Below are positions 13,490-25,039 of a stretch of DNA of 64,000 nucleotides, piece after piece. Source of the stretch: Taudactylus pleione (taxonomy: Eukaryota > Chordata > Amphibia > Anura > Myobatrachidae); NCBI GenBank assembly GCA_031769625.1, contig JAUIMM010000484.1:1240001-1304000 (forward strand). Direction: 5' to 3'. The stretch's first letter is position 1. The number at the start of each line of letters is the position of its first letter. Both the position numbers and the translations under genes were made by a program. The notes beneath the pieces are model-generated. The model had not been told where the DNA came from. It saw only the letters and a program-made list of their open reading frames with translations, and searched no databases.

Positions 13490-14189
13490 GTAAGAATATT
13501 GGAGAAAAATAGCAATATATGACTAGTTCTACAGTATAATTTATATAAGACACTGGACAGTTGTAGCATTATCTTTGCTAGGGGTGCTGTAATAGCTGTA
13601 ATGTTTTCCAATACACTGCTGCAAATTGTACACGTAATAATAATAATATTTATATGTTCACATTGATTAATGTTGGCCAATCTATATATCACCCACTAAC
13701 TGTAAGCAGACACTGTGCAACAAATTCAACAAAAACAAGAATAGATGTCAGTTTTATTATGGTGCTCTCTTATCCCCTTAGAAATAGAACATAAAGTAAC
13801 ATCTTGACTGGATATGCATTAAAATGATGTAAAGGTGTCAGATAATATAAAATACGCAATATTTAAGCAAGCAAAATATAAAACGATATTGCATGACATA
13901 AACTCCCCTCCAGTAGAAATCCGCCACCACTAGTGAGCCCCCAGTGATTGCAGTGGCTTCCCATTGAAAGCACTCTCTGCTAATCACGTGCTGGACAGGC
14001 AGTCTGGACTGAGATCTGCAGAAAGGGCTTCTAATGGGAAGAAACTCCTCTACCTCTCTGCCAGCTCTAATGCTTCCAGGGGATGTAGACGATGCCGTCC
14101 CTAGAAGCCGCAGGGGAGAAGGGCAGGAGGTGCGCAATTTTCAAGTTCCCCTGCCAGCTGTAATGGGCTTCAAGGGGCTGCAGCCAATG

Positions 14190-14480
14190 CAATATTCCAC
14201 AGCGCTTTACAGAGAATATCTGGCCCCAGTGGAGCTTGCAATCTACATTCCTACCACATCCTCACACATATTCACACTAGGATTATTTTTTTTTTAGTTG
14301 GGGGTCATTTAACCTACTAGTATATTTTTGGAGCGTGGGAGGAAACCAGAGTACCCGGTGGAAACCCACGTAACCACAGGGAGAACATACAAACTCCACA
14401 CAGTTAGGGCCATGGTGGGAATAGAACCCACAACCTCAATGCTGTGAGGCAGTAATGCTAACCATTACACCGTCTGTACT
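14190..14480 (-). repeat. tRNA-derived SINE relic
   Basis: Read on the minus strand, it starts GGTGTAATGGTTAGCATTAC (A-box-like region) and continues with GGTTGTGGGTTCTATTCCC, close to a pol III B box, then GTGTGGAGTTTGTATGTTCT and GTGGGTTTCCACCGGGTAC, and ends in a tail reading towards GCTCCACTGGGGCC. This is the widespread vertebrate SINE/LINE-tail sequence. It ends about 60 bp before the exon at 14542. A more degenerate relative is at about 19365-19665. Confidence 0.75.
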
Positions 14481-14541
14481 GCAGGTATTATGAAATGCAG
14501 CTATTCTTTATTTTTTTTCTTTGCTTTGTGTTTTCCTGCAG

Positions 14542-14690
14542 TGGGTCCTTGCGCACTAGAATATACAAAGTTAAAAACAGCTGATCACTATTGGACAGAT
14601 CCCTCCGCAGATGAACTGGTGCAGAGGCACAGAATCCATGGTGCTCACACACGACAAGACTCCAGTCCTTGCAAGCGGCCTGCTCTTGGC
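14542..14690 (+). CDS. SGSM2: SGSM2 exon, end of RUN domain
   Basis: A 149-bp exon between CCTGCAG and GTATGT. TG completes the Val codon begun at 13489, giving [18 protein letters not shown] and then a Ser/Arg-rich run ending RPALG; it stops on a codon boundary. The [29 protein letters not shown] pattern is characteristic of SGSM1/2 and marks the end of the RUN domain. Confidence 0.93.
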
Positions 14691-15643
14691 GTATGTATTC
14701 AAGTCTGTATAACTTGCAGTATATATGGCATATCTCACAATCATACTTCATCTGACTGGACAAGCAATGGTAGCCTTAGATCTAGTAATACCATCTGAAC
14801 ATACCTCTCAACAAGCTGCCATTTTGAATGGTCAATATTTGTTTAGGTTCCAAACTAAATTCTCTCTTCATTCTTCATTGCACTTTTTTCTGTTTTGTTT
14901 GCATTATGTAGATTTATCACTTACATTTTGAGTTGTGCTCTATAGCTTTGATCACCTATTATAGATTGTATCTACATAAACATCTAGTACTGTAAAGTAA
15001 TCCTACTTATCATTTATCTAGCACTTCTAGAAGATAATAGCTAGAATCTGATTGGTAACTATGGGCAACAACTCAGACTTTAGTAATTATACCCCCTAGA
15101 GTCTTTTTCTAAGATAGAGTCAGCAAAACGTAAAATGAAAGAGATAACATTGTTGTCTGCCCTTCGGGATTCTATTTAAAGCTATTCATTGCAAAATAAA
15201 ATGCTGGCAAAAGCTACTGAAAATGACTAAAAACCTCTATTCAGGTCTATAAATAAACACATCTTAAGGTGTAAAATTAAATAATTTGACGTAAATCAGA
15301 GACAAATGCCGCAGTCTTCTTGTATAGCAACTGCTGGGACAGACTGACATTACTAGCTGTATTTTCTGACCTACAAAAACAAACATGCAGAAATCTGGCT
15401 GTTGACAAGCAAATATCATTAAGAATAACAATCTTAGCAAGTTAAGCAAAGCAAGAGTATGAGTCACCAATGATTATTTACAGAGGACAGAATGGCACGC
15501 TCTGATATCAGAGAGGTATTATATGTAGCACAGACACAAATGTTCAGCGCGTTTGAGGAAAGTACAAAACATTTTGACAATTCTGAACTATCGGGTCTAT
15601 TACCTGCTCACTTGTTCTACCTGAGCTCACTCATTGTAAAGGC

Positions 15644-16144
15644 GGGTATCCACTACTAGATATACAAACGAGAGCACGATTACGACATTGCAATCGTGCT
15701 CTCGTTTATATATCTAGTGATGTGCCTAGACTGAACGTTCACTCATTCAGTCTAGGCAGATCAAGGAACCTCTCTGCCTCTCTTGCTGCTGCCGGACCTC
15801 TCTGCAATACACGGAAAGGGAAACAAACAGTCACAGCCTGATGATGCTGGACACACATGTTGTGACTGTTTGTTTCCTTTCCCGTGTATTGCAGAGAGGT
15901 CCGGCAGCAGCAAGAGAACAGTAGGTGCTCTCTATTGCTCCCCGTACATGCGAACCTGACGGGATCGTCAGGTTGGCCAGCATTTACGGGCGATGATAGA
16001 TGGCAAAAATGACCAGCGGGCACGCGCATCGCTGGTCTTTTTTGTCATTTACATGCCCGATTTATGGGCTATTTGCGGGCGATTGTACGATAACGATGTC
16101 GTTATCGTGCAATCGCCTGTCAAAATCGCCTAGTGGATACCCCC
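15644..16144. mobile_element. Fold-back transposon with GGGTATCCACTA ends
   Basis: Ends GGGTATCCACTA (15644) and TAGTGGATACCC (16133-16144) are inverted. Inside are two strong hairpins: ACGAGAGCACGATT against AATCGTGCTCTCGT (about 15670-15705) and GCTGCTGCCGGACCTCTCTG against its complement (about 15786-15907). No transposase. A clear target duplication is not visible. Confidence 0.75.
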
Positions 16145-16856
16145 CTGTAGTGTAGAGAAAATATTGCAGCTTTTATAAATTAGGTTCATGAAATGTGAGG
16201 AAAACAAAGAAATGCTGCTGTGGAATAGTAACACCTGTTGAATTTACTGGCCCAGTTACAGATAGAGTGAGTATGGCAGATGTTTAGCCAAGTCTTGGCA
16301 AATCATCCCATATTATTATTGTAGAATGGCTTTTCGTGCTGAGTAGGATTGAGTCATCTCTTTTTTCCATTCATCCTTGTTGTGGATTAGGTTGTAGGCT
16401 TGTAGTGCAGTAATATGATTCCTATCACTACCATATATTTGCAGCAAATTAATTCACACATTGTTTCTTTAAAAAGAAAAGGAGATTGAGATACTCTATG
16501 TAATAAAATTACTTAAATACAACATGTATTTTATTTACTTATTTTAATTGCAAATCACCATTTTATTCACTTTCTTTCAAATACTGAAATTCGTGCAATT
16601 GCTTATCACTTGTAGTGCATAGGATAATTATCTTTGTAGGAGCGTATTACTGACTTTGTAGCCAAGTAGAGTGTCACTCTGGAGCTTCCAGATTGTGTCT
16701 ATCATTTTCTACAATGCAATAGAAAAATGCTAGCTATAATCTGATTGGTTGCTATAGGTATTACCACCACTTGTCTGTTTTAGAAGCTTTAGTAAATCTG
16801 CCCCTAGATCCATGCCATGTCAGCCTCCTAAGTATTTTAATTATTCACTTTTACAG

Positions 16857-16991
16857 ATCAAGAAGCGGCATTCCAGTGGTAGTATGTCAGAAGATAAATT
16901 TGCGGCATCAGCCAGAGAATATGTCGAGTCACTTCACCAAAACTCCAGGATCCATCTTCTCTATGGGAAGAACAATGTTCTTGTCCAACCA
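16857..16991 (+). CDS. SGSM2: SGSM2 exon, linker after RUN
   Basis: A 135-bp exon (45 codons, phase 0 at both ends) between TTTTACAG and GTAAGT. It reads [15 protein letters not shown]..., then [20 protein letters not shown] and a final Pro. The conserved [19 protein letters not shown] motif is shared by SGSM1 and SGSM2. The SSGS stretch is a plausible phosphorylation-prone linker (inference). Confidence 0.95.
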
Positions 16992-17155
16992 GTAAGTTGT
17001 CTGCTTGTATTATTTTTCCTGTGGTTGTTTCAATGGTAATTTTAGATCAATTTAAAGCCTAATTAGAATCTGCTTTGCTTTATTGTGAATGCACAGTAAA
17101 GCAACATGTACTATTGTGTGAAGTGTAATTGCAACTTATTTGCCTTAGTGAGTAA

Positions 17156-17524
17156 AGGCCCCCATACACCTACGCGATTTGTAGACGATCGACGTACATT
17201 CAGTCTTGTTGAAATCGTGCATTTTTTCATCCAATGCGCGCTCCCATGGGTCCTTCAATCGTATCTTATGATCATATGTGCAGCACATGTGTTCCATCGT
17301 ATCGTGTTCAGAAAGTGGCATTTTTTTTTTTCATGCGATCCATTGTGTGGCAATACAGTCATTTCAATGACTGTTTGTCCCTATTCCCTAATGAGCGTGT
17401 GAGGCACAGGATCGATCTTACGACAGATCCTGTGCTAAGAAAAAAAAGAAATGGTGACGATGGGACTGCAGGGTTATCCGATGTGAATCGGATCGGATGC
17501 TGATCGCGTAGGTGTATGGGCCCT
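17156..17524. mobile_element. MITE with AGGCCCCCATACACC ends
   Basis: Left end AGGCCCCCATACACCTACGC and right end GCGTAGGTGTATGGGCCCT are inverted repeats of ~20 bp. TAA precedes the left end; the right flank is ATT, so the target duplication is not intact. Related in its ends to 58861-59054. Confidence 0.75.
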
Positions 17525-17572
17525 ATTACACTCGTCCCCTGGAGATGAGTCCTTTTTGTTTCAAGAGTTTAA

Positions 17573-17760
17573 CCAGTGGTTCTCAAACTCAGTCCTCAGG
17601 ACCCCATACAGGTCACGTTTTCCAGGTCACCCAGCAGGTGCACAGGTATATTCATTACTCGCTGACACATTTTAAAAGATCCACAGGTGGAGCTAATTAT
17701 TTCACTTCTGTGAGGAGGCCAGAAAAACATGACCTGAGGACCAAGTTTGAGAACCTGTGG
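17573..17760. mobile_element. MITE with CCAGTGGTTCTCAAACT ends
   Basis: Left CCAGTGGTTCTCAAACT and right AGTTTGAGAACCTGTGG are inverted, and TTTAA flanks both sides (17568-17572 and 17761-17765), an apparent 5-bp target duplication. The arms continue inward (CCTCAGGACC against GGTCCTCAGG-like text), making most of the element fold on itself. Confidence 0.8.
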
Positions 17761-17831
17761 TTTAAACAAATAAAGTAAATGACCGTATCTCCCTCTTACT
17801 CACTAAACTAGGCCTGCCTGGGCACACTATA

Positions 17832-18092
17832 ATAAGTGAGATGCGCAGTCTCTGATTAGTTCGGATTTCCCAACAAATTTGAATGTTTCCCGCCAAAAGT
17901 TGTGTCTCAGAAAGAGGCAAGACGTCATCTATCATGGACAAGCATTTTCTTTCATGGACTTTTGTCCAGGAAAGATGATGTTTGTGCATGAAAGATGACG
18001 ACGTCTTGCCCCTTTCTGAGACACAATTTTGGTGGGAAAATCTGAATTTGGTGGGAAATTCGAACCAGCCCGAGTCTGCACATCTCTAATAA
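17832..18092. mobile_element. Fold-back element with long arms
   Basis: Left arm text GAGATGCGCAGTCTCTGATT, then CAAAAGTTGTGTCTCAGAAA, then AGACGTCATC is matched in reverse complement by the right arm ending GTCTGCACATCTCTAATAA. The arms are about 110 bp with scattered mismatches. The AGAGATGTGC edge ties it to 56531-56997. Confidence 0.7.
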
Positions 18093-18754
18093 TAATGAGG
18101 AATTTTCATTGATCATTCATGACGCAAAATTGCAGCCTTGTCTGAATCAGGCACTAGGGGCTGATACTGAGTTGGGAGTAAAGCAAAAAAGTAACTTTGG
18201 CAGAACCATGTTGCACTGCAGGTCAGGCAGATTTGAAATGTGCAGAGAGATTTAGATTTGAAAGGAACATGTCCAAACCCAGTTTTAAACTGCAGCTGTA
18301 CAGTATTTATGGGCTTCTGTACATACTAAAGCAGCTGGGATGCTGAGAGGCAAGGTTCGGGTACTACTTACCCGGGTCTAAGCAAGATGGAGGGGCCTGG
18401 TGGGGACCAGATTAGTAGCACATTGGGCATGAGAGAGAGGATGTTGCTGCTCCTCAGTGGTATCAGTCTCTCTCCCCAGCTCAGCAAACGCTGCTGTGTG
18501 CTGGGCTGCGGAAGGTCCAGGGAGGCTGCTGTCATTGAACAGCAGCAGTATCCTCACTCTCCCTGAAGGAGGGGGGCGCTGGCCAACGGGGACAAATCGA
18601 CCCCACTTCCAGCTGGCGTCATGGTACTTTTAAAAAAAAAAAAAAGTTGGGAGGCAGCTCGGCCACGCCCTTTGACTATGAATTGCTTTATAGATTCCCT
18701 GAAAAAACATAAGCGTAAGCAATGTCCAAAATAAAATGTAGAATGTCTCTCTAG

Positions 18755-18879
18755 AAAGAAGATATGGAAGCTATTCCTGGATATCTTTCCCTACATCAGT
18801 GTGGTGAGAGCCTGACATTAAAATGGACCCCAAATCAGTTGCTAAATGGAACACTCGGAGATTCAGAGCTTGAAAAGAG
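18755..18879 (+). CDS. SGSM2: SGSM2 exon, start of PH-like Rab-binding domain
   Basis: A 125-bp exon between TCTCTAG and GTAACG: 41 codons plus AG. It begins KEDMEA, continues [18 protein letters not shown] and ends [11 protein letters not shown]. This opens the PH-like domain that binds Rab9 in the mammalian protein. [10 protein letters not shown] is the SGSM2-type sequence; SGSM1 differs at this place (GSVGDLDYEK, recalled from the family), which is a main reason for choosing the paralogue. Confidence 0.94.
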
Positions 18880-19364
18880 GTAACGTCGTCATTGCTTCAT
18901 CTCTTTGGTGTTAAAATGAGCATATCAAAGCTTGCTATTCAGGATCCCCTGCCCCATATCAACCCTTTAGGTTTCTGCTTATGTCAGTTACACATCAGTA
19001 ATAGTTAATAGTATTACAAGGGACAGTAGAGATAGAGGAGGTAACAGTCTGATTTGAATGGGGGATACTTACCTACTCTTACGGAAGTTGCGGGAGGCTC
19101 CCAAATTTTCAGGGAGCCCCCCCGCACCCCAGGAATAGTATCTAGATCTCTCACCCACTTCCTTGTGAAGTGGGCAGGATGGGGAGAGAATTGCCGGGAA
19201 TTGCGGCTCTATATTCAGAGGGCGGGGCTAAATAAAGCGGAAATGGAATCTGGCTCCACCCCCAAAGTGGCCAGCTGTGTCTGCTCTCCAGGCATCTCCT
19301 GGGGAGCAGATAATAAAAGTCTGTAAGTATGGAATGGGGGTTTCTGGGATATTATTATTTATGT

Positions 19365-19665
19365 ATTTTATCCTTATTTATATAGCACCTACATATTACA
19401 CGGTGCCCCTGTCCTTCCCAGCGGAGCTTACGCTTACTCTATATTGCATGCAGTACAACTTGAAAGTACGCATTGGGGTCAATTTTCTCACAAACCAATT
19501 AACATGCTGGTGTATCTTTGTAGTGTAGGAAGACATCAAGGTGCCCAGAGGAAATTCACACAATCAGGGTAGAACATACAAATCTCACATTGTATGTGCC
19601 CAGGCTTAAATCAAATCCATGGCGCAAGAGATGTGAAGCCGTCATGCTCACCCTTGTGCTGCCAT
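19365..19665 (-). repeat. Degenerate SINE/LINE-tail relic
   Basis: Contains TTATATAGCACC, a GGGTAGAACATACAAATCTC segment and an AAATCAAATCCATGGCGCAAG segment in the same order as the 14190-14480 relic (GGGAGAACATACAAACTCC, then AATAGAACCCACAACC). More diverged; edges approximate. Confidence 0.5.
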
Positions 19666-19874
19666 GCACTTCACAGTTACATTTTCTGACATATGATCAG
19701 GTTAAGTATATACTGCATTGTAAACCTCTGTTTCCTGTATTCACCATATAGCGTTTTTTATTATGGAGCCAGCGGGTTGTTCTTGTATTTAACTATATTC
19801 TGAGGCAGCTTTTATACTATAGTAGCAAATGGATCATATGGCTTTATGAATATTTCAGTGCTACTGAACCTTAA

Positions 19875-20304
19875 AGCTGGGTACACACTAGACGATATAT
19901 TGATCAAATTTGTTGTTTTGAGACGAATTGGAACAACATACCGTCCAAATCATCTAATGTGCATGCACTTTTGCGCACTCCCGTGCATCGTTCCTCGCAT
20001 CTTCTCATCTGCTGTGCTGCCTATCAGAAGAGAAGATATCTTTAACGATTTAGAGCAAATCGTGCAGTGTGTACGCCCAACCAGACAACCAGGCGATATG
20101 ACGTTCCAATCTGGGCTCTCACGATGACACCTCAGCCATTCCCATTGTTAAGATGGTCGTATGGTGTTTAAAATGCAAAACATATATCGTTCTGTCATTT
20201 GGAAAATTGCATAATGTCTACGCACTATATTGTTTGTTTTGGGTATGAAGGGAAACCGGAATGACCATCGCGTCGTTTGCACATCGTCTAGTGTGTACTT
20301 AGCT
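19875..20304. mobile_element. PIF/Harbinger-like MITE, AGCTGGGTACACACTAG ends
   Basis: Left end AGCTGGGTACACACTAGACG and right end CGTCTAGTGTGTACTTAGCT are inverted; TAA flanks both sides (19872-19874 and 20305-20307), the TWA target duplication typical of PIF/Harbinger. Non-autonomous. Confidence 0.82.
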
Positions 20305-20463
20305 TAAGTTGCCTTGTGCAAGGATGCAGCAATAAAGTCATTTTGCCCTTTGATCTTAGATAACCTGCTTTGGTATCCATTATCTGGTGGAAGACAGCCC
20401 AAAGCACAACAGACTTGTATAATGTACAGTACGACACAATTAAGCAGAATAGATCATTAATGG

Positions 20464-20729
20464 CAGGGCCGTAACTAGGGTGGTGCGACCTGTGCCATGG
20501 CACAGAGCACCACAGGGCAGGGGGCGCTGTTTGGGACTGTGATTTTTCTGTTTATTATCATTCTAACTTGTAGCTTCCTCTTCATTTATCCCCAGCATCT
20601 ACTGGCTGCCCCATCTCTTCCCTGGCCCTTCCCCATGAGGGCATGGTCCTTTTTCGGGTGTGCATCTAATGTCCCTATTTGAACACAAATTTGGTGCACA
20701 GGGCACCAAAAAGGCTAGTTACGGCTCTG
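20464..20729. mobile_element. hAT-like MITE, GGCCGTAACTAG family, copy 2 (exact 8-bp TSD)
   Basis: Ends CAGGGCCGTAACTAG and CTAGTTACGGCTCTG are inverted, and ATTAATGG is directly repeated on either side (20456-20463 and 20730-20737). An 8-bp duplication and CAGGG-type ends point to the hAT superfamily. Reference copy for the copies at 7897 and 55810. Confidence 0.9.
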
Positions 20730-20919
20730 ATTAATGGACTATAATTTCACTTATGTGCCTTAATAGTCTCTCGGGTTATCTATTCAGCGACATATGGGGA
20801 AAAAATCCAGGGATACATTTTCTGGGCTTGGGTCTGTCCCTGAAATCAAGAACAGGTTACAGCTATGGTGATATAGATAAGTACAGAGGAAATTTGCTGC
20901 CACTTTGTATTTCAGCTTT

Positions 20920-21090
20920 AAAGGTGGGTACACACCTAGCCGATACATCTGTAGATGATGGTCGGTTATATGAACTGAACGACCATCATCTTCCAAGCAG
21001 CCGCAGGTCCTGCTGGCCGGGGGGTGGGTCGGGGGCGTGTCCGCCCCCCCATCCCCTTGCCACTGCATGTGTACGAGCGGTCGGCTGATC
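20920..21090. mobile_element. Partial MITE (left end only)
   Basis: Starts TTTAAAGGTGGGTACACACC, like other elements of this window with GGGTACACAC ends, but no matching right end was found before the next element begins at 21176. Confidence 0.45.
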
Positions 21091-21175
21091 GAGAAAGAGA
21101 ACACATAAAATGTTATCACAATGTATTAAACATGGCTTACAGGTATACAAGCCCAAAATATTGTGGTGATTCTTA

Positions 21176-21578
21176 TGCTGGCCATACACGCTACAATTAT
21201 CGGGGCGTTCTGCCCGATATCCGCGGATCGCCCCTATAATTATAGCGTGTGCACGGGAGACCGAGGGTTATATATCGCTCGGTCGGGCATGCCGGATTGT
21301 CCAGCATGCCTGTCTGATGCGATATTTATGAGTTTAAATGTCGTCCGCATCGGGCAGTGTATGCCCAGCCGTGGCCGACAGACAGACATTTCCTGTGCTC
21401 CTTCCCATGGGAGGAACAGGGAAGTGTCTCCTCCCCCGGGCGCGGTGTGCAGATGTCGGGGCTTATACACTCTAGGATATATCACCATGTATGCCGCCGA
21501 CATCTGCGGGCTGGCAGGCTGCCAGATAAAATGTCTGTCGCTCTGACAGGCATTTTATCTGGACGTGTATGCCCAGCT
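21176..21578. mobile_element. PIF/Harbinger-like MITE, TGCTGGCCATACACG ends
   Basis: Left TGCTGGCCATACACG and right CGTGTATGCCCAGCT are inverted; TTA flanks both sides (21173-21175 and 21579-21581). The interior has nested inverted words around ACATCTGC and GCAGATGT. Confidence 0.8.
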
Positions 21579-22364
21579 TTATATCTGAACATCCTCCAGT
21601 GTCTCTCAAATACAAAGAAACATATAGGCATTGCTCCCTGTAATAAATGTGAATCATAGTGTTGTCAGTGATAAAATAATGCTATGATTTTGGTGCAGAG
21701 AATATAATCACCATTTTGGAAGAGAGCGAAAAGGTGTATAAATAATTTTCCTCAAGAGACTGGAATTTGTATAATGTTGTTACTTCTTTAATTCCGATAT
21801 TATATAATTAAAACAAGTGCAATACTGTTTTCATTTCAGAGAAGTAATAGAAATTGTCCTCACATGTGACCAGGTAAGGACATAGAGCCTAAGGTGGACG
21901 CAGAAGCTGCGTCTATTGGTGGTCGCCCGTCTGTGACTTTATGTAGATGTCGATACGCAGTGATTCCCGTGTGTACATCCGCACTTCCGAATGTGCAAAC
22001 ACTGAGACGCCCACTGTCAGGGTCTGTACATTCAGTAATACTGATTTGTGGCTCCTTAGACGCCACCATCAGTCGCACCATCAAAACTTGCTCAAGCTCT
22101 ATGGCAGGTGCAGTTCCTCTGCATGAGTATGTCCTCCAGTGTGGGCGGTTGAGCGTCAGTGCATGGCAACCACTTTCACCAACATGCCAGGGACACTCCC
22201 ATAACACGCCCATAAGATGAACCATTTCCGTGCGTACGCTAAGTCACCTCCCTGTCACCACCCAGAAACGCCCACTACATTTTCAGTACACTTCTCCCTG
22301 TTTGGGTCTGAATAGTCAATAGAACAGTTTGCAATGGGATTCTCCTCTGGTCCTCTCTATCTAA

Positions 22365-23331
22365 AGGTGCCTACACACTAGATGATATTATGCACGATTT
22401 GGCCGATTGCGACGCATCGGAACGACACATTGTGCATAATATGTGCAAATTATGAGCATCCACTTATGATAATGATGCTGATGCGCGTACCTACAAGTCG
22501 TCCGTCGTATGTTCAGATCTTACCTACAGCAGGTAAGATCTGGCAATGTCGTACACGATACGCAGTATATCGCTCATGTCTTTGCCTGAACCATATGTTG
22601 TTTGGGCCCGCACGATGCCAACGTCATCACTTGACACAGATGCATGGACGGCTCAGTGAGATCCATCCATGCATCTGTGTAAAAAGCACAACCAGCTTTT
22701 CACAGCTGGTCCTGGATGTGGAAATACAGGGGACAAATGACATAGGGGTACCTTGTATTTAGCACAACCAGCACTGGGCTCAGCAGAGCCAGTCCTGGTT
22801 TTGTAAATACAGGGGACAAAAAGAGTAGGGGTCCCCTGTATTATCCATAACCAGCACCAAACTCTTTCTAGCAGGGGAGTAATACCAAAGCCAGGGGAAC
22901 CCTTTCACCGGGTCCCCCAGCCATAGCATTACCCCTGACTGCTAGTCAGCCCAGACCGTGGATCCCTGGGAAGATGGGGTCCCCCCATTAAGGGGTCCCC
23001 TCTCCAGGGCACCCCAGGCCTAGGCTGATAGCCCAGGGCTATCCCCGGCACCCCTGGACGGTGGGTGCTGGGTTGATTATGTAAAGTGTAGTGCAAATGA
23101 AAGAAGTAAAAATATTGTCTTTTGCAGTAGAACTACAGGTCCCAGCAAGCCTCCCCCACCTGCTGTTACTTGGAGAACCACAAGTACCAGCATGCGGGGA
23201 ATTATGGGCCTGTTGGTACCTGTAGTTCACCTGCAAAAGAAATATTAAAAAAAGACATCACACACAGTGATTTCAAGGGATATCACTGACGACATCGCAT
23301 CGTTTGCAGGTCATCTAGTGTGTAGGCACCT
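22365..23331. mobile_element. MITE-like element, AGGTGCCTACACACTAG ends, ~970 bp
   Basis: Left AGGTGCCTACACACTAGATG and right CATCTAGTGTGTAGGCACCT are inverted. Flanks are TAA and TAC, a near-match to a TWA duplication. Interior 22680-22980 contains repeated AGCACAACCAGC and ACAGGGGACAAA units, and 23120-23232 is a hairpin of the ACTACAGGTCCCAGCA type. No open frame of note. Confidence 0.78.
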
Positions 23332-23964
23332 TACCAGTCAAGTCCCAAAAAAAATAGAAACCACTGTTTCTACATGTTTTGGGGGAGTCACCCCACTTCC
23401 TCAGGAATAAAGTGCTGACACTGAAGGCAGCCTCTGGCAGACATTGTAGCCATGTGCACCACATCGACATATAAAAAATGCTTGGTATGTAGTAATCCAG
23501 GGATCATCAAAAGTAATAGCACATGTAATCATATAATATCAACCCCCAATATGCAATTATCTACAGGTGCCCACAGCTATTGGGTAAGTTATTCGACATG
23601 AAATAGAAATAATACGGTATATGAAGGGGGCTATTCAATTGATTTCTGTGACTAATGGGCGCCTGTAGGATCAAGTCAATTGTTGCTTTGTTCAGGCACG
23701 ATAGACGCTGGTGCCAGCATTTCTGCTTACAGTCTCCTGAGGTGGAAAGCAGAAATGTCCGATAAGTTCTTAGTTTGGGAGTCCAAACTGCTGTTTGGGC
23801 GCCCTAACCAAGACTTTAGATGGGTTTAGCCATTTTACGCGGCTAAACCTAGTCTGATTGGGCGCTATAATTAATGGGCTCCCAAGACAATTGAATTGCT
23901 ACATTGGGCGCCCATAAAATAGCACTGCTAAAAAAATCAATTGAACCGCCCCTGTAGTGTCAAA

Positions 23965-24512
23965 CACGGGTGTGGTATTACTTGTCGACAGTTATGTTGA
24001 CATTCATCATATCTACACGGATGATATGTTGACATGATTAACTGGTGACAAACTTTCCCTGGTGGCCCAGTGGTCACTTACCTTCTACTGGCATCAGCGG
24101 TGGCTCCAGCTTCTTCTTCCGGATCCCGGCGGCCATTTCCAGTCACTTCCGGCGCGGACTTGTGGTGCTCCAGCATTCCACTAAGTATTTCTCCTATTGT
24201 CCCCAACCCTAATCCCTAACCCTCCTTGTAATGCCTAACCCTAATGTCCCCTACCCACAGCCTAACCATAACCCCCCCTCCCCATAGCTTAACTCTAGCC
24301 CTGAAGGCGGCGCTTAACTAACGATCGGCATATTCAGCATGTCAGCATTTCACACGGCGACCGTTCTGATGTGGACATGTCGACATTTTGAGGTTGTCAA
24401 CATGTTGCCTGTCGACAGTTTGAACCATGTCAACATTCTGAAGTCGACATTGTGGTGTTGACAAGTTGATTGTTGACATGGTTAATGTCAACCTTTTGAC
24501 CAGATACCGTCA
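23965..24512. repeat. GTCGACAT-rich dispersed repeat, copy 2
   Basis: Left edge GGTGTGGTATTACTTG, right edge CCAGATACC. Contains TTGTCGACAG, CATGTCGACATTTTG and many related words, a CpG-rich block at 24090-24180, and CCTAACCCTAATCCC at 24195-24300. Most complete of the three copies. Confidence 0.7.
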
Positions 24513-25039
24513 TATACAAGATCTGTGAAATACATACCTAATAGACATCAACATTTTGTAAACAGGCTGAATGCTTAGAGGAAGAGTTATTACCTGCATG
24601 TTATGATTTGAGACTGAAAAAATGAGAGATAAAAAAAATATTTACTGGCTTGACATTTTATTTTTGCAGTTTGGGTCACATCAATGTGACAATATGCAAT
24701 AGCTATAGGGCAGTAATTAGCATCTTCTTATTACAGTACTGATATGATTTGCTATCTCATTTGACAAACTGTGTAAATTGCCACATTTGACAATAATCCT
24801 GTTGGCCAACCCCTGTGTTGTCTGCGAAAATATCACTTTTATAATGTTACCCTTTTAATTAGTGAGAATCTTGAGATGTGTAAATCGAACTTAATTTGGT
24901 TGTTTTCCAAATCCAGACAGTTTTGTGACTCATATTAACATAAAACATAGACTACAGTCAAAAGCTGCAAAGATGTTAAAGAATTGATATCCACCATATT
25001 GTTTGTGTGAGGCCTAGTGGCTAATTTTAATACTGTGGA

